DNA from: Sulfobacillus thermosulfidooxidans
GTDB taxonomy: Bacteria > Bacillota > Sulfobacillia > Sulfobacillales > Sulfobacillaceae
Length of the DNA: 64,000 bases
Direction of reading: 5' to 3'
Assembly (NCBI RefSeq): GCF_001280565.1
Contig: NZ_LGRO01000001.1
Coordinates: forward strand, 1,054,001 to 1,118,000
Below are positions 53,485 to 62,059 of the stretch, piece by piece. Below the pieces are notes generated by a model. That model searched no databases. It was not told where the DNA came from and saw only the letters and a program-made list of their open reading frames with translations. The stretch's first letter is position 1, and every line of letters begins with the position of its first letter. Made by a program: the position numbers and the translations under genes.

Positions 53485-53594
53485 TATGTTGGAGGGAATA
53501 TCCATTACTCAAATACAGGAAAAACTGACTGATTCGTTGGATGATACGTATGATAGCATAAAGGCGTTTGACGGCCGGAAAGGGAGGGTGCCGA

Positions 53595-54107
53595 ATGAAC
53601 CTATCATCGTCAGGTTGGGGAAGCAGCACACGAGGACTGGGAGCTTTAATTACAGTAATGATGCGCTATCCGGAGATTAATAGTGTTCAGTTTAATCCGG
53701 ATGATCGAACATTGAATATGACATTTATTGTTCGAAAAACAATATGTGATGAAACGTGGTCTGCATTAACTGATCAGCTCGTTGATGTGTTGCAAACTTA
53801 CCGGTGGGTTACAGGTCGGCCTCTGTCGCTGATTGAATTAGATCGTTTAGATTGGGATACCGCCACCATTATTGAACTCCGCCGCGACATTGACACCGTA
53901 TCGGTGGAAGAAGTGGGCATGATGATTGAAGTACTCCATGACTGGTTTGAACAAGATGTGGTGACAGATACCCATGACTTATTGGAAGAAGAACTCATGC
54001 TCCAAGAAGAAACAATTCAAGCCAACTTGGAGGCCTTAAGTCAAGACGCGCACGGTCATCTTGTGGCGCTCCGCGATGAAGGTCGGGTGGTCGTGTTTAA
54101 CACATAG
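53595..54107 (+). CDS. hypothetical protein between ferredoxin and ymdB
   Basis: The ATG at 53595 has AAGGGAGGGTG about 4 bases upstream. The 170-residue product has an N-terminal alpha/beta stretch (about 15-50, with a strand pair around SVQFNPDDRTLNMTFIV), a middle segment, and a long acidic C-terminal helix (about 105-155) rich in Glu, Leu and Asp, with coiled-coil-like spacing. No domain is recognised. A TATGAT (53549-53554) upstream may be a -10 box. It occupies the place where rny is usually found in Firmicutes but bears no resemblance to RNase Y (no KH or HD motif). Confidence 0.65.
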   Translation: MNLSSSGWGSSTRGLGALITVMMRYPEINSVQFNPDDRTLNMTFIVRKTICDETWSALTDQLVDVLQTYRWVTGRPLSLIELDRLDWDTATIIELRRDIDTVSVEEVGMMIEVLHDWFEQDVVTDTHDLLEEELMLQEETIQANLEALSQDAHGHLVALRDEGRVVVFNT

Positions 54108-54148
54108 ACAACAAACAGATATCTGCTCACGGTGAAAGGCAGGATAGA

Positions 54149-54928
54149 ATGAAGGTTTTATTGGTAGGCGATGTCGTGGGAAAAGTAGGCCGGCGTATGT
54201 TGAAGTCGGCTATTCCCATTATTAAGGCAGAAAATGGCGTAACCCTGGTTGTGGCTAATGGGGAAAATGCAGCCGGCGGGAATGGATTGACCCACGAAAT
54301 CATGGATGATCTTCTCGCTTCGGGCGTGGACGTGTTATCATCGGGCAACCATATTTTTGACAAAAAAGAAGTTTTGGAGTTTCTCGATGATGTACCGGCT
54401 CTGTTGCGGCCTCTGAATTTGCCTGTGGGAACTCCAGGACATGGTTATGTGGTGACAGGCATTCACGGCATTCCTGTGGCGGTGATTAACCTCGCGGGGC
54501 GAGCATTTATGCCTTTTCAATATGATGATCCGTTTGCTGCCATGGATCGGGTTCTGGACAGTTTGGCTCCTGAAGTGCGCGTGATTTTAGTGGATTTCCA
54601 TGCTGAAACGACGTCAGAAAAGGCAGCCTTGGCCTGGTATTTAGATGGAAAAGTATCGGTTGTGGTAGGAACGCATACGCATGTGCAGACGGCGGATGAA
54701 CGTATTTTGCCTCAAGGTACGGCTTTCATCACGGATTTAGGTATGACAGGTCCCAGGGACTCTGTCATTGGCGTGAAAACCGAATTAGTGATTCAAAAAT
54801 TGAAAACGCAAATGCCCGTACGCTTTGATACGGCTACCGGTGCGGGGCAATTCGGTGGTCTTATTGTTGATATCGATGAACATTCCGGCCGAGCACGTGA
54901 GGTCAAAAGAATTTTTTATCGAGAATAA
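54149..54928 (+). CDS. ymdB: YmdB-type metallophosphoesterase (TIGR00282)
   Basis: The 259-residue protein matches the YmdB family throughout: GDVVGKVGRRML (about 7-18), NGENAAGGNGLT (about 37-48), SSGNHIFDKKE (about 64-74), VDFHAETTSEK (positions about 148-158) and GTHTHVQTADERIL. These supply the ligands of a two-metal site. B. subtilis YmdB is a cyclic-nucleotide (2',3'-cAMP) phosphodiesterase affecting biofilm and sporulation choices. AAAGGCAGGATAG precedes the ATG. The dipeptidase gene begins 14 bases after its stop. Confidence 0.94.
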   Translation: MKVLLVGDVVGKVGRRMLKSAIPIIKAENGVTLVVANGENAAGGNGLTHEIMDDLLASGVDVLSSGNHIFDKKEVLEFLDDVPALLRPLNLPVGTPGHGYVVTGIHGIPVAVINLAGRAFMPFQYDDPFAAMDRVLDSLAPEVRVILVDFHAETTSEKAALAWYLDGKVSVVVGTHTHVQTADERILPQGTAFITDLGMTGPRDSVIGVKTELVIQKLKTQMPVRFDTATGAGQFGGLIVDIDEHSGRAREVKRIFYRE

Positions 54929-54941
54929 GGAGGATGAGGCG

Positions 54942-55922
54942 GTGCTGTGGCACGGTCATGAAATGCCGGTCGTGGATACCCATGCGGATAGTCTATTAGC
55001 GGCTTTAAAAGGTCAGCGTCATTTGTTTGAAGCCAGTCAAGAGGGACAGCTTGATTTTCCCCGCATGAAACAAGCCGGTCATAAACTGCAATTTTTGTCT
55101 TGTTGGGTCGAACCGGAATTTAAGCCTGAGCGCGCTCTTCCCCGTTTATTGACATTCGTCGATCAATTTTACACCGAAGTCGAAGCGGCTCAACCCGACG
55201 TCGTTCACGTATTTGATAAAGCCTCTCTCGACCGGGTCCTGAGTTCTGATAAGATAGGAGTGGTAATGTCTATCGAGGGATCGGAAGCTGTTGGAACGGA
55301 TCCCAGGCTCGTTCGGGTATTATATCGTCTCGGCTTTCGTCTCATGAGTCTCACTTGGAACGAACGCAACGCGTTGGCGGATGGAGCCGGGGAAGATCCC
55401 GGAGGGGGTGGGGTTAGCCGTGCTGGGCGCCTGATTATCCAAGAAATTAACCGGATCGGAATGGTCTTAGATGTGTCGCACCTAAGCCATGCAGCGTTTT
55501 GGGATGTGATGGAGATTTCGGAACAGCCTGTGATAGCATCGCATTCCAATTGCCGCGCGTTGGCTGATCATCGTCGGAACCTGACTGATGCTCAAATTCT
55601 CGCTCTTGCCCGTCATGGCGGTATACAAGGCCTAACTTTTGTGCGCGAGTTTTTAGGCGGTGCGCAGGATGTGGACCGAGTGGTAGATCATGCCCAACAT
55701 CATTTAGATTTGGTTGGGGATGATCGGCATCTGGGTTTGGGGTCTGACTTTGACGGCGTCGAAAAACCAGTGACAGGACTCGAAGATGTTACCCATTTAT
55801 CTATATTGGCGGACCATATGAGTGATCGAGGAATTTCCGATGAGACTATTGAGCGTATTTTCGGGGGAAATTATCTCCGATTCTTTTTGGAACGGTGGTC
55901 TGACTTCAATTCAAACACATAG
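54942..55922 (+). CDS. membrane-dipeptidase-like peptidase, family M19
   Basis: The GTG at 54942 has AAGGAGG 8 bases upstream; the frame extends further into ymdB without a better site. The 326-residue protein has VVDTHADSLLA (about 10-20, the HxD pair), SIEGSEAVG (about 108-116), LTWNERNALADGA (about 138-150), LDVSHLS (about 179-185) and LGSDFDGV (about 268-275), all M19 signatures that build the dizinc site. It hydrolyses dipeptides, including D-amino acid or beta-lactam-like ones. It is transcribed with ymdB and pepA, and could feed products to that aminopeptidase. Confidence 0.92.
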   Translation: MLWHGHEMPVVDTHADSLLAALKGQRHLFEASQEGQLDFPRMKQAGHKLQFLSCWVEPEFKPERALPRLLTFVDQFYTEVEAAQPDVVHVFDKASLDRVLSSDKIGVVMSIEGSEAVGTDPRLVRVLYRLGFRLMSLTWNERNALADGAGEDPGGGGVSRAGRLIIQEINRIGMVLDVSHLSHAAFWDVMEISEQPVIASHSNCRALADHRRNLTDAQILALARHGGIQGLTFVREFLGGAQDVDRVVDHAQHHLDLVGDDRHLGLGSDFDGVEKPVTGLEDVTHLSILADHMSDRGISDETIERIFGGNYLRFFLERWSDFNSNT

Positions 55923-55933
55923 GAGGATACAAC

Positions 55934-57400
55934 GTGAAAGTGCAGTTAAAGGTCGATGACCGTTTTAAGGTTCCCGCTGAACTCGTGGCAGTAGGAGTCT
56001 ATGAAAATGAGAACGGGACCGACCGAGAACATATTCCTGAAGCCTACCAAACCCTTTTAACCGATGCCATGGCACGAGGGGAATTTGAGGGAAAATTGTT
56101 ACAGACCCTGACGGCATTGCCTATTCCCGGTGTACTGACCCGGCGCGTGGTATTTATCGGATTAGGAAAACAAAGTGAATTGACGACCAATGTTGTACGA
56201 AAAGTTTTTGGACAACTTGCCCAGATTAGCGAAAAAATGAAAGTGCAATCGGTGGCAGCAGGTTTACCGCAAGGAAATTTTTCAGAAAAAGATGCTGCAT
56301 TGGCTGCGACAGAGGGATGGGTCTTGGGATCATGGAAATTTGCAGGATATCATCAAGAACCTGTCGAGCGGCATGTTGCCGATCTCTATTTGTCCAATAT
56401 TGGCCATGTTGAATCGGCGCAAGATGGTGTCAACATGGGTTTAATTGTGGCCAATGCCCAGAACTATACACGGGATTTAGGATTTCGCCCGTCCAATAAA
56501 TTGTATCCAGAACTTCTTGCGGAAGAAGCTGTGGACGCAGGGCGCCGCCATGGGTTTAGTGTAGAAGTATTTGATGAAACCCGCCTTAGGGAATTGGGCA
56601 TGGAGGCCTTATTAGGGGTCGGACAAGGCAGTGTGTATCCACCGCGTCTCGTCGTGATGCGTTATGATGCCCATGCCGATAAGACTTTAGCCCTTGTCGG
56701 CAAGGGTATTACCTTCGATTCCGGCGGCATTAGTTTGAAACCATCTGCCGGAATGGAAGAAATGAAGTATGACATGTTAGGTGCCGCAGCTGTTTTAGGT
56801 GCGATGTGTGCGATTGCTGATACTAAACCGTCAGTGAACGTTATCGGTTTAATGGCCATTGCTCAAAATATGCCATCAGGCTCGGCTTACAAGCCCGGTG
56901 ACGTCGTTCGGGCCTTTAATGGGAAGACCATCGAGATTACCAATACAGATGCGGAAGGACGCGTCGCTTTGTCCGATGCCGTTAGTTATGCGGCATACTT
57001 GCGGCCCAATTGGATTGTGGAAACGTCGACCTTGACCGGGGCCGTTTTGGTCGTGTTGGGTCATGAGGCCACGGGACTTGTCGCGGACGATGATCACCTG
57101 GCGTCCCAGGTGATCGAAGCCGGGGACAGGGTAGGCGAACGCATTTGGCGCTTACCCATTTATCCCGAATACAAAGAGCTGTACAAATCAAAAGTGGCGG
57201 ATATTAAAAATTCGCCCGGACGGGACGCTGGCACAATTACCGGGGGCATGATTATTCGGGAATTTGCGGGCGGTATTCCCTTTGCCCACTTGGACATTGC
57301 CGGAACAGCATGGACGAAAGAAGGACCACTGAATGCCGTGGATGGTGCCACGGGCGTGATGGTCCGCACTTTTGTGGAATTAGCCCATACGCTCGCCTAA
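55934..57400 (+). CDS. pepA: leucyl aminopeptidase, family M17
   Basis: The 488-residue protein has a variable N-terminal domain and the M17 catalytic domain: GKGITFDSGGISLKP (about 257-271), the signature NTDAEGRVALSDA (about 337-349) and the nearby Lys and Asp residues that bind two metals. It removes N-terminal residues, especially Leu, from peptides in the cytoplasm. AGGAGGATACAAC precedes the GTG start, 11 bases after the dipeptidase stop. A terminator follows at 57421-57454, ending the ymdB-M19-pepA unit. The N-terminal domain is shorter in sequence similarity than that of E. coli PepA. Confidence 0.94.
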   Translation: MKVQLKVDDRFKVPAELVAVGVYENENGTDREHIPEAYQTLLTDAMARGEFEGKLLQTLTALPIPGVLTRRVVFIGLGKQSELTTNVVRKVFGQLAQISEKMKVQSVAAGLPQGNFSEKDAALAATEGWVLGSWKFAGYHQEPVERHVADLYLSNIGHVESAQDGVNMGLIVANAQNYTRDLGFRPSNKLYPELLAEEAVDAGRRHGFSVEVFDETRLRELGMEALLGVGQGSVYPPRLVVMRYDAHADKTLALVGKGITFDSGGISLKPSAGMEEMKYDMLGAAAVLGAMCAIADTKPSVNVIGLMAIAQNMPSGSAYKPGDVVRAFNGKTIEITNTDAEGRVALSDAVSYAAYLRPNWIVETSTLTGAVLVVLGHEATGLVADDDHLASQVIEAGDRVGERIWRLPIYPEYKELYKSKVADIKNSPGRDAGTITGGMIIREFAGGIPFAHLDIAGTAWTKEGPLNAVDGATGVMVRTFVELAHTLA

Positions 57401-57420
57401 GTGTCTTGCTGCCTCATACC

Positions 57421-57454
57421 AATCCCCTGGACCACTAAATGGTTCCAGGGGATT
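57421..57454 (+). terminator. terminator after pepA
   Basis: AATCCCCTGGA (57421-57431) and TCCAGGGGATT (57444-57454) form an 11-bp stem; the loop can add a CCA/TGG pairing. ATTTT follows within 5 bases. Confidence 0.8.
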
Positions 57455-57548
57455 AGCATTTTGCGCTCCCCAGGTCAGGAATATTTTCCCAGGCAAAACG
57501 GTATACTAGGTCAAGAACAACCATATGGCGGAAAGAAGGGACAAAGAG

Positions 57549-57767
57549 ATGTATCGCGATCCGAATGAAGAAATTATCCGGTTACAAGGAGAGATCGCGG
57601 CGTTGCAGGAAAAACTATTACGTCTTCGGTCTAGCCGCCGGATTCTCATGCATTTATTAACCGTACAAAGCCAAGAAAAACAATGGCGAATTCAGCGGCT
57701 TGAACACGAAAATCGTCTTCTGCGGACCCGTCTTCGCCAGTATCATGCACAGCACCCTAGTGGCTGA
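57549..57767 (+). CDS. small coiled-coil protein, 72 aa
   Basis: The ATG at 57549 has AAGGGA about 7 bases upstream and is preferred to the ATG at 57525. The product is almost entirely charged helix: IIRLQGEIAALQEKLLRLRSS (spans residues about 9-29) and a second stretch IQRLEHENRLLRTRLRQY show heptad-like Leu spacing broken by a short hydrophobic segment. It is probably a coiled-coil dimer; no family is recognised. It lies between the pepA terminator and the GH18 gene and may be transcribed with the latter from a promoter near the TATACT at 57502-57507. Confidence 0.6.
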   Translation: MYRDPNEEIIRLQGEIAALQEKLLRLRSSRRILMHLLTVQSQEKQWRIQRLEHENRLLRTRLRQYHAQHPSG

Positions 57768-57828
57768 ATGAACTGTCTGCTCCCGACCATACTACAAGAG
57801 AAAGATTATCAGGGACGGGGGAAGACAT

Positions 57829-58908
57829 ATGATGGACAAACCGTGGGAAATATGGTGGCGTGAATATAAACATTGGGTCGCGTGGGGACTCGGCGGTCTT
57901 TTGGTCATAATGTTGTTGATTGCCTTGACACGCCATCCATCACGCGTCAACCCGTCGTCATCTTCATCGCACTTTCAAGTAATTGGATTTTATCAAAACT
58001 ATTCGCCGGGTAGTGGACATCCCGGCTCGGAGACTTCTTTTCAAGCTCATATCAACCAACTTACTACAGTAAGCCCTCGCTGGTTTCAGGTTAATCCCAG
58101 TGGAACCGTTACGGATATCGGCTATGACAATTACGTTGTCCAACTCGCGCATCAGCATCATGTTGCAGTGGTCCCCCTGTTTACTAATGCGGGAGGCAGT
58201 TCGCAAGTCCTATTGACGGCCGCCTTGAGGCAACAAGCCATTACAAATATCTTATCGATCGTAAAAAACGATCACCTTGATGGCGTCAATATCGATTTTG
58301 AATTACTTAAGCCCAGCGCCCGAACAGGTTTGTCTTTATTTGTGACGGATTTGGCCAGCAAGTTGCATGCCTTGCATAAAACTCTTGGGGTCTCTGTGTT
58401 TCCGTTGGTGGGATTACCCTATGCTATCAATGGAGCCGATGATTATCCAGCTCTGGCGAAGGCGGCTAACTATTTGGTGGTAATGGTTTATGATCATCAC
58501 TATAGCGGGGGACCACCTGGTCCCGTAGCCCCTTTTGGGTGGGTTCAAGACAATATCAAGGCTGCATTGAAAAAGGTTCCTGCCAGTAAAATTGTTCTGG
58601 CAATCGGCATGTACGGTTATGACTGGGTTGATAACGGACGCGCAGGTCCCGCCAATACAGTACCTGATGAAGAGGTTCCCCAGTTGCTCCGAAAATATGG
58701 AGTCCATGCACACTATAATTATCTGGATTCTCAAAACTGGTTTACTTATACTGCCGCCGGGGGCGTCAAGCATATTGTATATTACATGGGGACACGTTCG
58801 GCACAGGCACGCATTAATTTGGCCCGCCACGATCATCTGGCAGGAATATCGTTATGGCGCTTGGGGTTCGAAGAGCCGAGTTTTTGGTCCGTAATTCCAC
58901 GAAAGTAG
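57829..58908 (+). CDS. membrane-anchored GH18 glycoside hydrolase (YaaH-like)
   Basis: The 359-residue protein has an N-terminal cytoplasmic stretch and one membrane helix (about 17-35), then a GH18 TIM barrel: a start strand VIGFYQNYS, the catalytic motif D151-G-V-N-I-D156-F-E158, MVYDHHYSGG (about 220-229) and a late ISLWRLGFEEP. E158 is the expected acid/base. The absence of LysM repeats separates it from classical YaaH/SleL, but the catalytic region is of the spore germination type that cuts muropeptide glycan strands. GGGGGAAG precedes the ATG. The next gene follows after 9 bases. Confidence 0.86.
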   Translation: MMDKPWEIWWREYKHWVAWGLGGLLVIMLLIALTRHPSRVNPSSSSSHFQVIGFYQNYSPGSGHPGSETSFQAHINQLTTVSPRWFQVNPSGTVTDIGYDNYVVQLAHQHHVAVVPLFTNAGGSSQVLLTAALRQQAITNILSIVKNDHLDGVNIDFELLKPSARTGLSLFVTDLASKLHALHKTLGVSVFPLVGLPYAINGADDYPALAKAANYLVVMVYDHHYSGGPPGPVAPFGWVQDNIKAALKKVPASKIVLAIGMYGYDWVDNGRAGPANTVPDEEVPQLLRKYGVHAHYNYLDSQNWFTYTAAGGVKHIVYYMGTRSAQARINLARHDHLAGISLWRLGFEEPSFWSVIPRK

Positions 58909-58917
58909 AGGAATAGC

Positions 58918-59517
58918 GTGAAGGAATTTTGGGTGTTGGGATTGGCATTGCTTGTCGGATTTCAAGGTGGCACGGCGCTATATCAACAAGGACGTATCGG
59001 GCATCATCTTTCTACCGTGATTGCTTGGATTCTCACGTTTATGCTGCTATTTGTCTTGTGGCATACTACAGCGAGTGTATCCCTACAAGGATGGTGGTTT
59101 GCTGCCGGTCTCATCCTGGTGACAAAGGCGGCCATGGACATCCATCAGCATCAAACAGCCAACCGGATCCTGACGGCCACGTGGATAGAACCACTAGAAG
59201 CCTTTGGCACCCTCTTCATGTTGATGGTTGGAACCAGTGATCTGGTGGGAATTTTCGCGGGTTTTCTGGCTGGGCTTGTTCTGCCCTTTGCACTGCAAGA
59301 TTGGTTAAATCCATTGGCCTGGTGGAGTGAAGTTCTTCGCATCGTTAGCTTAGGAGCGGTGGGGCTTGAAGACTTAAGCCGAGCTCTTTGGCCTTTATCA
59401 ATGCCCCCCATTCCCCATGTTTGGTGGATGATTCCCTGGCTCATTTGGTGGGAAATTAGTGATTGGCTTTGGCACGACTTTTCCACAGCATGGCCAGCCA
59501 GGCCACGAAGAGAATAA
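58918..59517 (+). CDS. hypothetical multi-span membrane protein
   Basis: The GTG start lies 9 bases after the GH18 stop with AGAGGAATAG upstream. The 199-residue product has about five hydrophobic segments (about 3-20, 30-52, 57-70, 93-128 and 160-185) and many Trp residues near the C-terminus (WWMIPWLIWW). No family is recognised. It is presumably co-transcribed with the GH18 enzyme. Its last 62 bases overlap the 3' end of the convergent DedA gene on the other strand, an unusually long antisense coding overlap. Confidence 0.62.
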   Translation: MKEFWVLGLALLVGFQGGTALYQQGRIGHHLSTVIAWILTFMLLFVLWHTTASVSLQGWWFAAGLILVTKAAMDIHQHQTANRILTATWIEPLEAFGTLFMLMVGTSDLVGIFAGFLAGLVLPFALQDWLNPLAWWSEVLRIVSLGAVGLEDLSRALWPLSMPPIPHVWWMIPWLIWWEISDWLWHDFSTAWPARPRRE

Positions 59518-60052
59518 GAACGAATCCTGCAAAATATTCACCGAGCTTGCCAATGTGCTGCCAATTATGACCAAGAACAAATCCAATATAGGTAAATAGC
59601 ACCGTCCATGGCAACGCACCTAATAGAGAGAAAAGCAAAAAGCGTCCAAATGGCATGGCTGCAACGCCAGCGGGTAAGGAAATGTAGGTGCGTATACCGG
59701 GTAATAGCCGCCCAAAAAAGACTGCGCCATCACCGTGCCGCCTGAACCAGGCATCTGCGCGATCAATTTGCTTGTGATGGATGAAGACGTAACGGCCATA
59801 ACGTTCAATGAGGGGACGCCCGCCGTAACGAGCTATCCAGTAGGCAAATACAGCACCAAAAATTCCCCCAAGGAGCCCGGCCAACATGGCTTCTAATAGT
59901 GTGGCACGATGTAAAAAGACGAGATAGCCTGCATAGGGTAAAATGATTTCCGAAGGCACTGGGATATAAGCGCTTTCTAAAAACATACCAATAAATACGC
60001 CCATCACACCCAGCGCTAAAAGTCCATTGGTAATACTATGCACTATCGCCAC
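59456..60052 (-). CDS. DedA-family membrane protein (second copy)
   Basis: The GTG at 60052 has AAAAGGAGA about 6 bases upstream; the frame is open to 60151 but without a site. The 198-residue product has the DedA/SNARE-associated pattern: FLESAYIPVPSEIILPYAG (about 23-41), GGIFGAVFAYWIARYGGR (about 61-78), FGRLLPGIRTYISLPAGVAAMPFGRF (positions 111-136) with the basic residues important for proton coupling, and GALPWTVLFTYIGFVLG. It is related to, but clearly different from, the DedA protein at 25680-26336. The function is membrane homeostasis, possibly lipid translocation. Confidence 0.88.
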   Translation of the reverse strand: MAIVHSITNGLLALGVMGVFIGMFLESAYIPVPSEIILPYAGYLVFLHRATLLEAMLAGLLGGIFGAVFAYWIARYGGRPLIERYGRYVFIHHKQIDRADAWFRRHGDGAVFFGRLLPGIRTYISLPAGVAAMPFGRFLLFSLLGALPWTVLFTYIGFVLGHNWQHIGKLGEYFAGFVLILFVAWLAMLWKSRAKANH

Positions 60053-60165
60053 GGTTAGTCTCCTTTTCGTTTGTCGGTTTTTAACCAGCACCACGCATTT
60101 CGCTCTGCGAGAATACCTTATGTTTATGAAAAAATGCTGAATATCGAACAACGCTGGGGCGATTT

Positions 60166-61401
60166 TTACCGCGAATCACTGCCTCGTAGATGCCATGGAT
60201 TTACCCTCAAGGTTTTCCTCCGGCGATAGCGATGGCGAGAGAGCAATTTTATTAAAATCATCACAGCTACAATCGATTCCACCCACTTCCAGCGCCAGAA
60301 GGGGGATTGGTGATATGGAGCCATGGAGGACAAACTGATGAGGGGTAACGAACCAACATCTTGTCCATTAATAGTGACTTGAACCGAGCCAACCATTTCA
60401 TTGCGCGTGATCGGTTTGGATACAAGGTGCGTGTCGGGGACAAAGTGAAGGACGGGATGGATCGATTCGCCCGGATAGGCCAAATAGTTTAAATTTGCCC
60501 CACTTTTCACCAATATCGGGCGATGGCCGATGTCAACCGTACCCAGAATTGCTCCAGCCTGGATGGGATGCACTAATGAAAAATGCTGAAATCCCCAGCT
60601 CAATAAGTTGGCGGCGTCGGGCCATAAGCCTGCTGGTGTATCTTTTAATAAGACTTCAATGAGGGTAATACCGTGACGCTTGGCTGCGCCGACAATGGTT
60701 TCATCAGCTTCGATGGTATATCCAATTTTGACCCCAATAGCGCCAGGGTAGGTATAGAGCAGACGATTTTGATTGTAATAAATTCGGGGAGCAGGATCAG
60801 GTGGTAATGACGCGACTTTGGTGGCCACGATTTGACGAAAGATGGGATTAGCCATAGCATGCTCGGTGATAATGGCCATGCCTAATGCGCTCACGACGTG
60901 ATGAGGATTGGGGAGACCACTGGGATTGGCAAAATGAATTCCCGGCGCGTGCCACCTGTGTGCCGTCTGGTTCATCATGTGTACAAAATGAGAAACGGTT
61001 CCCCCAACAGTCTGCGCAATGGCGTAGGCGGCATCATTACCCGAGACCATCATCATCGCGCTTACAACCCGGGGCATGGGGTACGCCTGTCCGGCGCGTA
61101 GATAGCAACTTGATCCTGGTTGGTTTTGGGCTTGAACCGACACCCGCACGGTTTTGTTCCAGCCGTGAGTAATGGCCAGGTAAGCTGTCATAATCTTGGT
61201 GATGGATGCTGGATAAAATTCTTGCCGGATATGGCGACCATAAAGTATCTGGCCCGTATTGGCATCCACCAAAATGGCTCCCTGGGCGGATAGTGACGGA
61301 GGACTTGGCGGCACAGTGGACGCCGCATACACAGATGTGGACAGAGCAAAAGTGCTCAGTATGGATGTAAGGGCTAATGCAATTCTCCGTCTTGTGTTCA
61401 A
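60166..61401 (-). CDS. D-alanyl-D-alanine carboxypeptidase-like protein (S11) with a KIG motif
   Basis: The 411-residue protein starts at TTG with AAGGAA about 10 bases upstream. It has a signal peptide (about 1-27 ending VYAAS), S66-I-T-K69 and S120-G-N122 as in active S11 enzymes, but the third motif reads K225-I226-G227 instead of KTG. A C-terminal beta domain and a C-terminal membrane helix (about 370-390) followed by a basic tail complete it. It probably trims peptidoglycan stem peptides; the K-I-G change may alter substrate or activity. It is distinct from the S11 protein at 42602. Confidence 0.86.
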   Translation of the reverse strand: MNTRRRIALALTSILSTFALSTSVYAASTVPPSPPSLSAQGAILVDANTGQILYGRHIRQEFYPASITKIMTAYLAITHGWNKTVRVSVQAQNQPGSSCYLRAGQAYPMPRVVSAMMMVSGNDAAYAIAQTVGGTVSHFVHMMNQTAHRWHAPGIHFANPSGLPNPHHVVSALGMAIITEHAMANPIFRQIVATKVASLPPDPAPRIYYNQNRLLYTYPGAIGVKIGYTIEADETIVGAAKRHGITLIEVLLKDTPAGLWPDAANLLSWGFQHFSLVHPIQAGAILGTVDIGHRPILVKSGANLNYLAYPGESIHPVLHFVPDTHLVSKPITRNEMVGSVQVTINGQDVGSLPLISLSSMAPYHQSPFWRWKWVESIVAVMILIKLLSRHRYRRRKTLRVNPWHLRGSDSR

Positions 61402-61451
61402 CCTATGACAGTTCCTTCCCGCGAAAATTCCATTTGTTTATTTTACCCGCG

Positions 61452-61979
61452 TTATGAAGTGGCTTGCAATAAAAATCCTTTATGCGCGAGAGCCCATTTT
61501 GCACGTTCAATTGTGTCGGGCGTCCCTTCGAGGGTGTGTAGGTGTACACCATCGGTGAGCTCCGATAGCAAGCTTGCGCCCATCTGTTGCATGTTTTGCA
61601 TAAAACGGTCGACGTCATCTAGAGTGCTTAAGTTTAAGTTGCCCACGAGTTCCCCATATAAAGGATGAGCCACAATGACATTAATTACCGTGACGCCGCT
61701 ATTCACCATGGTGGTTAATTCTTCGCGCACGACCACAGGGGATGAGGCATGTTTCACCGCAACGACCGTGCGGATGCTGCCCGTAGGTTTTTCCCAAAAT
61801 AAATATCCCCGGGGCGTGGAGATAATAGGATAGCCTTCCGCTCGTAACAGGGCAATATCTTGGACAATGACTTGGCGGCTCACGCCTAACAACGCCGATA
61901 ATTCATGACCTGCGATAGGCGTTGTGCCTTTGAGATGATCTTTAAGCCATGCTCGTCTTTCCTCTCCGGTCATACTCAT
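61452..61979 (-). CDS. NiaR-like transcriptional repressor (HTH_11 and 3H domain)
   Basis: The ATG at 61979 has TAGAGGCAGGC upstream on the minus strand; a second ATG two codons later is the alternative. The 175-residue protein has an N-terminal helix-turn-helix (about 5-60, HELSALLGVSRQVIVQDIALLRAEG) and a C-terminal 3H domain, named for three conserved His: VKHASSPVVVREEL, VIVAHPLYGEL and GVHLHTLEG. NiaR proteins repress NAD synthesis and niacin uptake genes when nicotinate is present. No NAD gene is adjacent, but the CinA amidase at 48 kb touches the same pathway. Confidence 0.87.
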   Translation of the reverse strand: MSMTGEERRAWLKDHLKGTTPIAGHELSALLGVSRQVIVQDIALLRAEGYPIISTPRGYLFWEKPTGSIRTVVAVKHASSPVVVREELTTMVNSGVTVINVIVAHPLYGELVGNLNLSTLDDVDRFMQNMQQMGASLLSELTDGVHLHTLEGTPDTIERAKWALAHKGFLLQATS

Positions 61980-62001
61980 GCCTGCCTCTAAACAAGAATT
62001 T

Positions 62002-62007
62002 GCTATA
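62002..62007 (+). promoter_or_regulatory. -10 box upstream of the Ppx-like gene
   Basis: TATAAT lies 53 bases before the Ppx/GppA-like start, in the gap with the divergent NiaR-like gene. No -35 consensus is seen. Confidence 0.4.
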
Positions 62008-62059
62008 ATACTGACACATTGAAGACAGCCGAGCAATCTATCACAGATAAGGAGATACC

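Noticed and set aside
53438-53680. An 80-residue plus-strand frame overlapping the start of the unknown gene after the ferredoxin
   Set aside because: No ribosome binding site at a normal start codon, and the 170-residue frame with AAGGGAGGGTG is better supported.
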